DNA of 64,000 nucleotides from Ectocarpus siliculosus (taxonomy: Eukaryota > Sar > Phaeophyceae > Ectocarpales > Ectocarpaceae). The position numbers and the translations under genes were made by a program. The stretch is taken from positions 2,247,291 through 2,311,290 of the forward strand of contig FN649734.1 in NCBI GenBank assembly GCA_000310025.1, read 5' to 3'. The first letter of the stretch is position 1, and every line of letters starts with the position of its first letter. Below are positions 37,101 through 50,500 of this stretch, in pieces. Under the pieces are notes generated by a model. That model had not been told where the DNA came from, made no database searches, and saw nothing but the letters and a program-made list of their open reading frames with translations.

Positions 37101-39631
37101 TTATTTCTACCACCGTGCGTGCAGCACCAAGAGATCTGTCTCAAATGCAGCCACACACCCCTGAATACGTTTTTTTTGTCACCGAAGAACAAGAAATATG
37201 CCTTACCGGTTCCGTTTGCGGTCCATGTTGATCAGCCAGTCGTCGACGTTGTTCTCCTCCCACGAGTCGCACAAAGCTTTTCTCTGTTTTCACGAAGGCG
37301 GGGCGGGGGTGAGTGAAGGTGGTTGGTCAGAAAATGGCCAGCGTGTTGATGATCTGTAGTTGACGAGTGGTAGAAGCAACTCAGGAGAAGTCACACCCCA
37401 TGTCCAGTGCGCCAAATCCTGTGTGTTCTATGCGTTTCTTCCATCAGTAAGCGTATCCAACCTTACATGGCATCGGGAGGTGGGCTTCAAGCCCTCATCG
37501 AGATGAACGAACCATGCCACCGGAGGTTCAAACGCGGTTAGTGGTGAAAGCCTTCGTGTTTGGGCGGAGGGGACATCAGGAGCCTGCCGGAGCAAAGACG
37601 GTATGTAGGGCCTCGTGCGGCGCCCTGTTTCACCTGTGCTAAGTCATGGATCCCTTGCAGTCGAATCGCCTCCGTGTGGAGCTCCTCCGCTAGCAAAGAC
37701 CTGGCAACATGCGTCGGGGTACATAGTTTCAATTTTGTCGATGATGATTATAGCTGGCAGTGACAAGAGCACCAGCTAGAGTGCTAATTGGTCATCAATC
37801 CCTCGAGAGGAACACTCGTCACTACGCTAGCGATTCTCGACACTGCCACGTTGAGGAATCAACCAACCTAAAACACATTGGAATTGAAGAAAATTCGGAA
37901 GCGGTTTACCTCTCTTTCTCGACCTGCACGATCCTCTTTTGCCGTGCACCCTCCACCTCAAAGCGCCGCAACGATCTGGGCGTCGTGTTCAAAGCGAAGT
38001 CACTTGTCAGGAAGAACAGCCGACTTTGCTTCTCGAAAACGCAGCTAACAGCAATAACCTCTTTTTTGGAGGTCAGCTTAACTGGACGTGACTCTCTCTG
38101 TACTGACTTGAATTGGGGCTAGTAATGGTACGATGTAGGCCATTATATTGGTGTGTAGGCGATGCATGTCATGTGTACACCGGACGCGCTACTGTGACTA
38201 GATTAGCGAAATCCGAAGGGAGTCGTTGTGAAGAGCGAAACGCGTATCGAATGACACAGCAATGGAATGACCCTTCATCAGAAATCACGAGAAAATATTC
38301 GCCCTGCGTGGAACTCGAACGAGCACTTCTGTCAGAGGACGAATCCACGAGTTTGATACGAAGAAGGCGGTATCATGAACGACTTTGAGTGGGTGCTCAC
38401 CTTTCAAGGTTAATTCCTTTCTGGCTCTGTACCATGTCGCGGACGGCAGCTGCGAAAATGCTGTGTGTCGCCCGGTCGTACTGAGGCTTTGTGGTTCTCT
38501 GCGACAGGTTCGGCAGGGGTTTAACGCCCGCCGGGCTGGTAGTGGGCCGCATTGACACGGGCACGGAGAACTTGGCCAAACGGTCCAGCACCATTTTCAT
38601 CTGCGCATTATACAACCAAAGGGTGGAGCGAGTTCGTCTATGCCTTTTGCGGTCGAGCGCTCCCAGTTTCGCTGAGTAGCCTGAGTCGGACTTTGGTTTG
38701 GCGCCTGAACGCTTCCGGAAGTGCTACCCAAAGTATCGGGTGCTGTGCAAAAGGTTTCGAGCGACTTTCATACCCCTTATTTTTGTCATATCTGGTTCTA
38801 TGTGTTTGTCTCTGTTGGTGACACGGAGCAGTTTATATCCGTCTTTCATATGAAAAAATGCCATGTACCTGGTAGAGAAGGCCACTGATCGCTCCTGGAG
38901 TTCCCTGCATGACGTTATACGCCACTTGCGCGTCGAATGGAACGCCCAGGAGGCGAAGTGTAGGTTCGAGGAGGATGAAGTTATTCACTTTCGCTTCTGA
39001 TGTCTCCAGTTCCTGCCGTGACGACCGCATTGTTTTGATGATGAGCCTCGGGGTAATGCGAATGAAGTTATATGGTAGAACCTCGTCTTTCCTAGCAGCG
39101 GGTTCAAAGTGATTGCAGCCACCACCAGTAATATCACCTCGAATAACCCAAACCTAGGCGAAGCTGGCTCGTAATTGTTCGCAGTGGGATGGTAGCAGCA
39201 TACACTTGAAGTCGATATGACGTGAGGTTTGTGCTTGAAGCCTCAAAGCATCACCAAGATCAAAGCTTCATCGAAGCCATGGTGCGCTACGGCAGTAGTA
39301 CTTCTTCTATGAAGTACAGAACTATCGGTGCGTGCGTACGATATTGTTTTTGCTATCCTAAACTACGGTTATGGTATATTAACATCGTATCACCTCTACC
39401 GTAGTCTACCCAGAAACGTGGATGAGCTCCATGGAGCCTTGATTTACGTACCTGAAATAGAGCGAAATTAGGCTGGTGGTTGTGGATGTGAAGGATCTCT
39501 CCGAGCAAATATCCATTGCTCAAATCGTGTTCCAAGTTCAGAACCCGTTGCTTGAGGGCAAGATCCTCGTTCAGCCACCTGAGGCCATCGTCCATGATCG
39601 CAGGCATGATGCACCCCGATTGCGATGCCAT
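25150..39631 (-). CDS. SPEF2: SPEF2/CPC1-like central-apparatus protein
   Basis: The product belongs to the SPEF2/KPL2 family (CPC1 in Chlamydomonas), a component of the central-pair projection of motile flagella. The start is the Met at 39631 (MASQSGC). The first exons can be joined in phase by GT-AG introns: 39631-39452, 39012-38869, 38600-38401, 38002-37910, 37700-37634, 37283-37207, 36995-36853, 36577-36415, 36079-35942, 35649-35562. They encode an N-terminal CH-like domain and then charged helical segments. An adenylate-kinase-like domain follows, with a P-loop (GRTLTGKSE), WIIDDFPGTAEQ and SGIDLAIYID. C-terminal blocks matching SPEF2 include the RRPDDKQ helix near 29.75 kb, the GWVERQQ block near 29.08 kb and a low-complexity GK-rich linker near 28.4 kb. 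The last exon ends KTPEELIILA with a TAG at 25150-25152. Exons between 35.3 and 25.1 kb are placed only approximately. The gene is divergent from the dynein gene. No disabling change was seen in the exons read. Confidence 0.9.
31605..33560 (-). other. SPEF2-like adenylate-kinase domain
   Basis: Five coding blocks read in order on the minus strand. About 33.55-33.21 kb has a Walker A-like GRTLTGKSEQAIRLADRYCL. About 33.11-32.94 kb has VLSAEELSQRAMDNAANAMA followed by GGTISDKVV. About 32.67-32.48 kb has LVEAIREIEEENQ then GWIIDDFPGTAEQ, the lid and second-substrate region of adenylate kinases. About 32.25-32.12 kb is a linker (KYLSGYDESAY). About 31.71-31.61 kb has SGIDLAIYIDAPRDVILKR. This order matches the AK insertion of SPEF2. 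The P-loop lysine and serine are kept, so nucleotide binding is plausible; catalysis is not shown. Confidence 0.85.
38869..39631 (-). other. SPEF2-like CH domain (exons 1-2)
   Basis: Exon 1 (39631-39452, 60 codons) carries LRWLNEDL and SNGYLLGEILH. Exon 2 (39012-38869, 48 codons) carries EAKVNNFILLEPTLRLLGVP and ISGLLYQ. These fit the calponin-homology-like fold at the N terminus of SPEF2, where the pattern NNFxxLEPTLxLLG is characteristic. The exon 1 donor is CAG|GTACGT and the exon 2 acceptor is GGCAG|GAACTG. Both junctions are in phase 0, which supports the reading. Confidence 0.88.
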
Positions 39632-40856
39632 GGTATTGTTCGGACATAAAACATGTGGCTCGAGTACCAAATGCCAGGTACCGTTGGTAGCATAAGATAC
39701 CACACCCCTGGACCGGCTTTCAAAACAAGACTACAGTATTCTGGCACCAAAAACAGCGACGGTGCCAACAATGGAGGCGATGGAACCATCTTGTCAAGAT
39801 CTGTCTCTGTGATCATTTAGGTTTTGTATCATCCTCTTCATGGGTGGAGTGCATGTGCTGCTGTACAAGTCGAGAATTGAAGTTCGGTTCAGGGGTGGTA
39901 TCTTGCGCAACCTACTGTACGGCAATCAAGACAATGATAGATACGTACTGAAGGTTGGAGGTAGGGGTGCCGCATCTTCCATACTATCGCCTTTGTGGTG
40001 AGCGAAATGACCTCGCTTGAATAGTTGCATGTGCTGACACCAGCAGCAGTGTAGGTGTGGAACTACTGTATTGCAGTACATGTAAGCCGCTGGACATCAT
40101 ATACGTCGATGCACACAAGTGTTTTTTTTTTCTTAATCACACCCGCGGATCGTGTGTCGAATACCTGAGCAGAATCCCCGACATAGCTGTTGCCCCATGC
40201 AGCCACCAGCACTGCACCACGGATACGCTCTTCAGCAATCGAGCTAGAACTTACAAGGCATGTGCTTTGTGCATGTCTGGAACGCAGCCATCGTTGACTG
40301 GTCTCCTGCGCAACATTATCTCGCCGCGCGAAACCGTCACACACCACCCTGATTCCGCCGCATTTTCCCGCACACCCACAGCTTTCGTGGCTGCTTGCGA
40401 CTCAGCCTGGGAAGGGGAGGGCAGTGGTGGAAACTTAGCTATCCACCACGTGCTATCATGGTAAGTCACCTTCCGGCAGCAGACATTTGTTTCCGTATCT
40501 ACATCGTCCACGCTCTGGAAATCCGCCCCAACAGTATGGTGTACTCTCGATTCCCGACTAGACTTATGTATAGTATGCATACTTGCAAGCCTTTGTTCGA
40601 TGTAAGCGACGCGTATCGGGACTCAGAGGTGAGGCGTGCTACGATAGAGCAAGGTTGCGACCACCTTCGCTTCGACGATTGTACACTCATGCATGGTACA
40701 CAAGCCTTTTTGCTTTTATTTTGGAACTCTGCAACTGCGTAGTCTAAAGTCTACATACAGCAGCAGTCATCATTTCGACGTTCACATATAATAATTTTCT
40801 CAACCTCGAGTTATGGCTGCTGCACTCACGTCCTCTTGCACGTCCCGCCATTGCAG
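39632..40856. promoter_or_regulatory. Intergenic region between two divergent flagellar genes
   Basis: About 1.2 kb separates the SPEF2-like start codon (minus) from the first dynein exon I can support (plus). Both genes serve the motile axoneme, so a shared promoter is a reasonable inference. I could not identify a TATA box or a named transcription-factor site. The dynein start codon was not located and may lie in an upstream exon within this interval, which would shorten the true intergenic region. Confidence 0.45.
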
Positions 40857-43800
40857 CAAGCTCAACCGCTGATGCGCTGGGAGAAACCCAAGTGCATGGG
40901 GGAGGTAAGAGATATATACACTACATGAGCGGGGAGATCTTGCATAGACTACATGAATGGACCACACTGACTGCTGTTGAACAGCAGTCAAATGATAGTC
41001 CTGGTGGAAGACGTCACTCGTCTATAATAATAACCCTGTGAAGACAAATGTAAGTTTCGCGCGGAACGAACGGAATCGCAATGCCCCACACCTTCAATCA
41101 TGGGCCTGGTGGCCGTAATAGTAGCGACTGATGATGTGTCCACTCCTCTCCCTTGTACACAGGTGCCCACCAAGCGGTCGGGGCATTCCTTCACAGTCGT
41201 CGATAGTACAGGGTACCTCTTTGGCGGGGTACCACAAGCTCGACCGCCGGGGCCGACAAACGAAATGTTCAAGCTCGACATGAGCAATCGTAAGTACCTC
41301 GAGTACGTCTCTAGCAAGGGTTGTTTTTCGAAATAGCGGTTATTTTGAGGAGGCCCGAGAGAGACTTCGCCATTCTTCCCTGTATCCCAGGCTATTGCAC
41401 GAGCACCTCGCGCACTTTTGCTACCCCACATTCCACGGAAATAGTCGTCGACGCAGGGTTGTGTATGATGGTGCGCTCATACAAGCAAAGGTTGTTATTC
41501 GGGTTTGTTGCCGAGCCTACATGTAACTTCCCAAGGTAGTGTCCTGCGATGCTGTTGCCTACTTGCACAATAATACAAAGGAACCGAGAGAGGGAAACTG
41601 TGAGAACTTGGTCATTCCTTGAGAGCCGTACGACCGCAGTATTGGTGCTAGTGTCAACTGCCTTCTAAATGCGAATATCGCACTGCCGCTCGTCTCGTAC
41701 GCCACCTTGCCTGTTTAGCCGGGGAATTTTATTGGCAGAAAGTCAAAACACCAGGAAGGTGTCCAGCGCCCCGCTGGAACCATATCGTCGCTGTCAAGCC
41801 TCCGAGCACCCTGGTGCTGTTCGGCGGCTTTCGTTCTTCCAGCGTTCGGTTCAATGATTTGTGGTTACTGGATACAAAGGGTGATAAGTGGTCGCAGCCG
41901 CAGCCTGGCATAACGCAAGAAGCAGAAGACGGTGAGAGGATGTTTTGCTTACGATGCCAAGTATTCCAAGGGGAAACACACCCCTGCAAATTCATTCATT
42001 CTTGAGATCCCATGCCCCTACCCGCGCGCCATGCCAATGGGGGCTCAAAATGCACATGCTATACACGAGCGCTCGAGTCAATATGTCTCAACCTATTGTT
42101 CTAAGAGCTCAGGATTACAATTCTCTGTCTCCAGTGCCAGTGTATGATCGGAAAGTGTCGCGCCGAATCCATCTCGAGTTTGCGACCCACTTTCCCAATC
42201 CCCGGTTCGATCGTGATCCTCAGGAACTGTGACTTTCAAGAAACCATGGAAGGGGTGCCCCGACCCGCGAGGATCACATTCTGGGTGTCTGATTGGAAAC
42301 TCGCTTGTAGTGTTTGGGGGATACGGAGGCCCAGGTTTCAGCCGGAGAGATTTCAATGATGTGTACGTAAGTATCAGTGCGGGAAACAGTAATCGGAGCA
42401 AAGTCCAGGTTACGTTTTTGCCTTCAGCCTCGCAATGAACTCAACAAGAAACAGATCGGCTTCAAGGGTACACACTCAAAGAGAGGCGCGCCTACTCGCT
42501 ATGATTCCGTTACCATTCTTTTCAAGGAGGTCTGGCGCTGACAACCGCCTACAATGTGTAGAATTGGTTTCTCATTTCAGAAGGCGTCCCGACTCAATGT
42601 TGTATTTTACGCAGGTGTTGGACTTGAGCACGTGGGAGTGGGTAGAAATCGAACCGACGGGAGAACTGCCAGAACCCCGATCAGGGCATCAGGTGCGTGA
42701 GGCGAGAGGAAAACACACCAATCACATCTTTGATGAGCTCTTTGTGGGATCCTGTCTCTCCTTGCAAAAGGACTCAAGAAAGCTATGCGAAAAATGGCAG
42801 GCGTCGTCTCTCCGTTCTACTTCTTGCATTGCTTTGACTTTTCTTCAGCCTACGGAGACAATGCACTCATTGCTTACAATAAGTAGCCTCTGTGTGGCAT
42901 CGTACCCCAGCGAACGTTTGGTGTGGGAACGTCCAACAACTAGTGAGCAGCGCGGGCACCAACAATGTTTTTCTTCATCGCCAGCGGTGCTATTTTGTGG
43001 GCTAATACCATGACGACTGTTGCTCCCTCCTGAACAGACCGTGGTTGTGAAGGACGCCTTATACGTGTGCGGCGGATGGAACTCGGTACAGCAATTTGAC
43101 GATCTCTTCATCCTCGACACCAAGACTTGGGCGTGGAGTAAGGCTGACTGCGGGAGTGGGAGTGCATGGGGGCCTCCCAGGTGTGGAACATCAGGGATGG
43201 GACTGACAACTTCGCAACCCAAACACTCGACCCACGAAAAACCGTAAGGAATCAACGCACGAGAGCCTAACTTGTTACTGTACGCCGCATAACCTTGCAT
43301 GGTTCAGTATGCCCGGTCATAACCGTAGTCACGCGTAGGGGTAATTTTTGATCTTCTTGTTGCGCTCCCTGCGGCTTGCTGGCACCGACGTGACTCAGGT
43401 GGAACCACTCGGCCGTGGGAGTGTTTGCTGTCCCGCACTGGAAAGTGTTCGTGTTCGGAGGCAACAGCGGGAACCTCGCGGAGGGAGGAAACCCGCAGGT
43501 TAGATGATAGTACCCCTGGGGATTTGGGGTGCGGCTATCGTTACCAGAGCAGGCATGCGCTATGTACATCATCGTTATGTTGTTGGCACTCCCTACCGCC
43601 TAGCCGAGAACTTCCTAGAAGCTTGCGGCATTCTCGAGTTGGCAATTAGCCAACGGCTATATGAACACATACAAGAAGATCCAAAAGTGTTTCCACACTT
43701 TTTAATTTTTGGCAACTATTCGTTGATTTTGCACGCCGGTTTCTCGCAGGGGGATTTTCGGAACGACCTGTGTGTGCTCAACACGGGAAGCAACACGTGG

Positions 43801-44560
43801 ACCGCGACGTCTGTCGTAGGAGAGCTACCCGAGCCGAGGTCCGATACTCAGGTGAAACCTCGGTGCACACCGCTACGTGCTTCTCGAAGATGCCTCGTGT
43901 TGCGAGGTAGTTGCATGGAGTGTGCGATGCTGCAGTAATGGAAACATACGTACATAGTGTTGAAATAATTCTGTGTTGAAAGTAGTTCTGAGGCCCAAAC
44001 GATATTGGCTAGGAAGTGAGGTTGGGCGTTGCTGCCCTATCGCACGCCTTGCTTCACCTCACCTTGGTAAGCTTTGCTGAGTAGACCACACCTGACAGCC
44101 ACTTTTCGACTTTGTACATGTGCAACAAGCACTCATGCGGGCAGTAACGCCCTTTCCTGCTGTTACCGTTTGCCAGATGATTTACGACACGACCAACTCT
44201 CGGCTGCTCCTTTTCGGGGGCTGGGCAAACAAGTGGTAAGGGAGAGCTTCTAAATATATGGCACGGGTACCCTTTGATTCAATGTGGTGGTGAAATAATT
44301 AGGGAAGGCGAGAAGGCTGCCAATGCTAGTACCCGTCGATTGCACTGGCCACAGCAACCAACCATCCTGACAAGTGCTTCTTTCTTTCAGTATACATGTC
44401 ACCGGGTGGTCGCATGACCACATAAGTTGACTCCTCTCTCTCGGTGCGCTGGAAATCCAACCAGAGATACTGAGATCCTACACCGTCAACTGAAAGTCGC
44501 TCGCGTTCGCTCAGGTGGGGAGAGCTTCACGTCTGCTCGGTGGGAGAGGTTGTTGGCCCT
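40857..44560 (+). other. Dynein N-terminal kelch repeats
   Basis: Successive exons each carry a kelch-type blade. 41163-41289 has [19 protein letters not shown]. About 41733-41931 has [11 protein letters not shown] and [14 protein letters not shown]. About 42245-42364 has [20 protein letters not shown]. 42617-42692 has [20 protein letters not shown]. About 43039-43137 has [10 protein letters not shown] and [14 protein letters not shown]. About 43395-43498 has [13 protein letters not shown] and VFVFGGNSG. About 43750-43855 has [17 protein letters not shown]. About 44175-44238 has [13 protein letters not shown]. The repeated LFGG and D-L-xxLDTxxxxW pattern is diagnostic of a beta-propeller. Confidence 0.9.
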
Positions 44561-47500
44561 CCATACTCCTTAGAGACAATAACGCCTGGATCTGGCGCCA
44601 TCACCGGGGCAACTGAGTCCACGGTGCGACATGATTCGTAGCCCGCTCCCGCGGACGAAGCACGGCAGTCCGTTTGTCTTTCCAGCAACAATTGAGAGGG
44701 TCTCAATCACGAGTTCTCACACCGAACTGACCATGCCCAACAGTATCTTTACTGCAAAAGGCGTATTCTATGAACGAAGATATTTCCTTGGACATGAAGG
44801 CATTGCGGACCAACCCCCGCGCGTGTTTCCTTTTCGCAGATCACTGGTATGGGGTTCTCTTCAACCTCTGGGTCCGTGAACGTAAGGTTCGCCTGTCCCA
44901 AGGGCTTTGTCGAGACGGAAGGGCGAGTCGTGAACGATACCGAGGTGTCCTTCCATACACCCAGTTTCGAGAAGTTCGGCCCCATGCAGGTGTGCGACCA
45001 ATAACCAACGCTCTGATTCACACCAACGGCCTCGCCAAAATCTAACGAACCGTGCATGTCATGATTGTAGTTTTCGGCGTGACAATGAACCAAGAAGGGT
45101 GATACCATGAATAAGCCCCGCGGCGGCGTGTCGGTCAATTCAGGCATTTTTTCACCTTTGCTTGCGATTACGGTACGTCTATTCCTTGCCGTCGGGAACA
45201 GCTCGCTGATCTCATTGATATCTTCGAGAAGACTTCCATGTAGAGTCGGAGAACACGCCGTGTGTGAATTTGGTCTGAAGGGATAGTGTTTCTTCATCGT
45301 GAAGGTCTTTGGTTTGTTCATCGATCTTGACCCCGTTACGTCAGGTGGAATGCCGGCTCTCAATCGGTCCGAAAGGTCTCACCAATACCAAGGTCAACTT
45401 CCAGTACTTCAGCGTGGGAGACGCCACTAAGACAGTGGCGTTCGGGCCGGGGCTTCTGCACGGCACGGCACCAGCTGTACCCGTGGTGTTTATGATACAG
45501 GCTCGGGACAAGGTGATTTTGTGCTTCAAGAATTGACGCTCCTTTCGAGATCGTGTGTCTACCTGGGCGCTTACCGCGCGTGGGGTAACGATGAAACAAT
45601 CTTGCTTACATACAATACCTGGGAAGAGATTCTACGACACCACAAGGCAGCCCCCGTTGTGCATGACGAGCTCGTGTTTGCTGTTTTGCACCAGCAGCAA
45701 GAATGGAGACTTCATTTGGTCTCTCTAGTCTACTCACGATGAAGAAGCACTGAAGAACGGCAGGCAGAGAAGAACGTATTGGCTATACACATCCCTACCT
45801 TTTTCTCTGCTTTTCGTTGACCAGATTGGGAATGATCGCGTTTGCGGTATGGACGAGTTCCGTGTGGAAGTGGTGAATGTCGCTGAAGAGGCGGAACGGC
45901 TAAAAGAGGCGGCCAAGGCGGCAGCTAAGTCCAAGGATAAGGAAGGGGAGGAAGAAGAAGAGGAGGTTGTTCCTGGCATTGCCTCTAGCATACAGGTGAA
46001 CATAAAACCGCGGAGTCGACGCCATACAACACTAGAGGAGAACAGCAGGGCCGTGCGTATCGACTCGTATCCTCAACTGGTTTCGACCCGTCACCAGACG
46101 GAAAAACGCTGCTCACAAGCCACGTCGATATTTTGACACCCAAACTATTCTCGCTTTACTTCAACCCCATCTACTAACACCGTGCCATACCAACTGCCGG
46201 GCTAAGCGCTCGTCAATATACATCGCTATCCCATGCCGTCCGCACTGTCAAACGTCGTCAGGACAACATGGACGGGACCTACCTGGTGTCGTACACCCCC
46301 CCTAGCGCCGGTGAATACCGGGTGTCCGTGGAATTCCTCGGGACGTTCCAGGTATTTCTAACATCCGACTCGATCGCGGAAGTACCATATGCAGCAAGGT
46401 AAATATGTACGAAGAAATTCCTCAAGTGCTGCCGTGATGATCAGCCCCCCTCACGAGCTGTACAGACCTGCAAGACAACTTTTCTACCACACGCTGTTTT
46501 CCTGCTACCATGGATGGCCGCAGGGGATTGCCGGGCCCATCTGCGGGTCACCGTTCACTTCCGTGTGCGAGGATGGCTCAGACCCGGAAAATAACTCGCT
46601 GAACGGACCATTGCTGATGTCCACCATCAAGGACTCGACGAAAGAGCTCAAGGACTACTCCACGAAGACCCTCAAGGGCCTCAAGAAGGTAGACACCTCA
46701 GTGGCCCGTTGAAGATCCATCCGTCGCGAGCGTCGCAGATGCTTGATCACACAGCCAACATGGGGGCCTCCATTAAACAGCTCCCATGCCAAGAAAAAGC
46801 ACCGATTCAGAGGGGTTAAACCGACCTGATTCCGTTTGCAACAAGGACGCCAAAAAGGACGTTTCTACTGATAATAATCGTTCTGTATGCCATGCCATGT
46901 ACATCCTCCCCTACGTTTGAAGACAGCCGCGGCAGAGAAACGTTATACGATCCGCTTGTCTCCGGGAAGAGAGAGGTCGGGGCACCCGGTGTTGTGAGCG
47001 TGCACCGCAAACTGGACCACCCTCCTGGTCGTCGATTTTGACGTGAATGTTTCAACGCTCACCGTGTTTGCTCCAGTCTGAATAAAATGCCGATGGACGC
47101 GCTAGCGTTAACTGGTTCGGAATGTGTCGGCTACCGATGGCAATATCGACGACACCTTAGTATTGGCGTTTGATGTCGTACCCGCTTGCTCGATCGCTCG
47201 ATCCCACCACCAGAACATTCCCAAGGACGACCGGCACGAGCTTATCAAGTGCAAGGAGTACCTCAAGGAAACGGAGGCTCGTCGCCAGGAGCTGGATCTG
47301 CGGATAAATGCCAACCGTGCGGCGCTCTTCGTCTTGAGGAAGAAGGGCGAAAAGAACGTCGACCGGTATGTTGTGTATATACTGTAACCCGAAGATACGG
47401 TGTTCTGTCGTCGTTCTTGCTGCAGCTCTTCGTTCCGTTCGGCGAACTTCGGGGGAATCCTTGAAATGACCAAGTACAGAAATCGTTCGAATCCTGTACT

Positions 47501-50500
47501 TATCGCTGCATGAAAGGCTGATTTGAAACTGAACGCGGCGCTACAAATGGCATTGTCACGTTGCCATCGTATTTTTATGTTTCCTCGTCTTGCCCACTAG
47601 GCTCTTGGACACGCTGGATAATGCTGCCACTGTGTGGACAGATGTCAAGGCTCAGGCCCCAACCACGCAGCAAAACTTAGTCCCGCTGACGAAGCTGTGG
47701 TCGGAGAAGACGGAAGAAGAGATTGAAGCGTACCAGGGCGTTGTTAAGGAACAGGTACGCGCGAATACAACTCTCCATCGATCGGCCCCTATCAGATCTT
47801 GCCGGCCGCAACACCTTATAGTGACGGGCGCACACTCTGATACACGCAAACGGATATCCCAATGAGCCAAAGAAATAGTGCACGCCCGTGCCCCTGTGGG
47901 ATCGAAAGTAGTGTTTGAAGGGATGGAATCTTCTACAACATGAAGAGGACGTTCGTACTGAGATGGCGGAAAGAATAACATCGTCCTCCACCGATTACAA
48001 CGACGTTATTCCCGCTTCCAGCTTCCTGTGCCCACTTTGGCACCTAGCTTTGGAGCAACCCCGCCCCGCTATGCGACGCTGACGTCCTCGAGAATCTCTC
48101 GGGCCAGGTGCATGCGTCTTTGTTTCGTATCTCGGCAATCACATAACACCTCCCCTCGTATCTCGTCAACCCCACGCGCGTTACCGGGGGCAGTTGAAAG
48201 AATTCAAGGTGCGACCCTTCTGGGAGTTCGAGTGCGGGGCAGAGGAGGGCAGGAAGGCGTTGGGCGAGGCCGAGGACGCCCTGGCGAAGGAAAGGAAAAA
48301 ACTGGACGCAGCAACTCATTTATGCGCGCTATTCGAGTTCCCGGACGCCATCAAGGAGAGCCAGCGGATGATTGCGGACATGGAGTCCAACTGCAAGCTC
48401 ATGTACAAGGTAAACGTTTGCGAAATCCTTTTTCCAAGACGACCCTAGCTGAGTATTCGGCGAATTTTGTCATTGACCAACAAGCTTCATGAATCGAGTA
48501 TCCACCGTACAAAATTTGACCTAGCCCTTTCTTGCTGACACCTTTCTTCTTCGTAGCAAAGTGCATGGTGTGGTGCTAGTCTGCAACAACAATGGCTCTG
48601 AAAGGCTGGAGAGAACGTACTGAATGGAGGTTGAGGCGATGCACTAACACTCTCGGTTCATCATCCACAAACCAAAATACGCAGCCGACGTGCGCCTTTC
48701 CTACATATCCTTAACTTCACGACGGCCCCCCCAATCCTATTCCTAGGTATGGGACGTGTGCGAAGAGCTGCAGACCTTCATCCAGGACAGCAAGGAGGTG
48801 CTTTGGTCAGAGGTGAGACGCGACGTGGCATCGATATGCGGGATAACGTCGACTCCGTACGTGTTCCGTTTCCATACCCGGTGGTACCGACAAGTTTTAT
48901 TTGTTTGGATGACGTGTGCAGCTGTGATGAGAATCGGGTCGAAAATCATGGGGGCTTACAACACGTGACTTTGTCCTGAACCCAGGTGACACCTGAAGCG
49001 CTCGAGGACGACGCAAAAACGCAGATGAAAAATGTGAAGGCGGCGGGGCACAAGGATATCCGGTGGTGCGGCGCTTACAAGGTGGCCAATCTGAGCAGTG
49101 TTGAAAGTTCGTACAAGTTTCCATGGTGGTGGCCAAAGCACCCCTTCTCTCGAATCGTTATCAAGAGGGAGATGGTGAACTGGTTCGTGGTCAGAAACAC
49201 TATGGCGGAAGCTGTACTCCAGTGAGTCAAACGCCGCCACTTGTAGCAGCTGTGCCATCTCGCTCACCAAACACTCTTATCTCAGTGCACTCCCAAAGAG
49301 CAACAACGTATTTCAGTTACGTCAAGAGCGCTATAATTGACACTGGATCCGTTCCTCTTCAACGGACGCTTGCTTCTTCCCTCTGGGCAATTCGTATCCC
49401 CGAAGGCTGAGGACAAGCTTTGCAAGGACTTCCTCAATACCATCCCGCTCATTTCGTTGCTCGGGAACAAAGCCATGAGACCTCGGCACTGGATGATGTT
49501 GATGAAAGCAACAGGCAAGTTCGTTTATAAGCCAAGTCTAATGATTGCAGGGGCTGAGGGTGGCTGTACTATCACACGAACTGAACTGGGTATCTTGGAC
49601 CCGTGTCCATAAGCATAAAGGATTTTTTCTTCGATATGACTACCGACACATTTTTTTATGAGAGGCAGAAGAATCTGCGGTTGCTTCCTGGAAGTAGTTA
49701 TTCCAAGACGACCTTGTTGCTTGCTACACAACTTGTAGTACAGCTATCTCTCTTGTCGCGGTGACTCCTAATGACGACTCTTTTTCTGGAATTCTTGTTT
49801 TCCTCGCGAAACATAGGCAAGGATTTCGTCCCTCCGTACCAAGATCCTCAGCTCAAGCTAGGGGGCCTTCTCGCCCTCAATCTGCACGAGTTCAGCTCTG
49901 ATGTGGAGGAGATTGCGGACCAGGTACAAACCAACCAATGGAATAGCCAACGCGTCATCTGAGGATTTCTGACATTCTAAGCATCCTTGAGTAGAGAACG
50001 AGGCTGGTGATACTTGTCAGCCTTCCAACTGTTACCTGTGAATGTTTTTCGCTGTCCATACCAGATGGAGGGGAAGTGCTGTATCATGCAAGTACAAGTA
50101 AATAACAGGGTCGATGCTTGCACGTGCGTTATGACAGGCCATCAAAGAGGAAAAGATGGAGGTCACCTTAGCGCAGCTGGCAGAGCGGTGGAACAACATC
50201 GTCTGGGGCATGGACCCTTACAAGGGTGGAGATGTTCCTCTACTGAAGATGGCGGAAGAGGACTTCGAGGCACTCGAGGTAACCACTTGTTTCACTACTG
50301 TTCGCCAGAGACACAAGAGACGTTGTGGTGGCTGCGTGACGTTCTGCATTGTGTGCATGACGAATCGAAGAGGACGTGCAGCGTAACCTGGCTGGTGTTA
50401 CACACATGCCTGTCCTCGTTCAAAGTGGGTGCCAGATGGGCAGTGGCAGAAGTGTTCCATTCAAACAATCGCCCTACGGCAACAGATAACGCCCCGCAAA

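Noticed and set aside
41100-44300. A separate kelch-repeat gene upstream of the dynein
   Set aside because: Exons continue with Ig-filamin and tail exons on the same strand without a clear stop or promoter, and this domain order is known for the outer-arm alpha chain.
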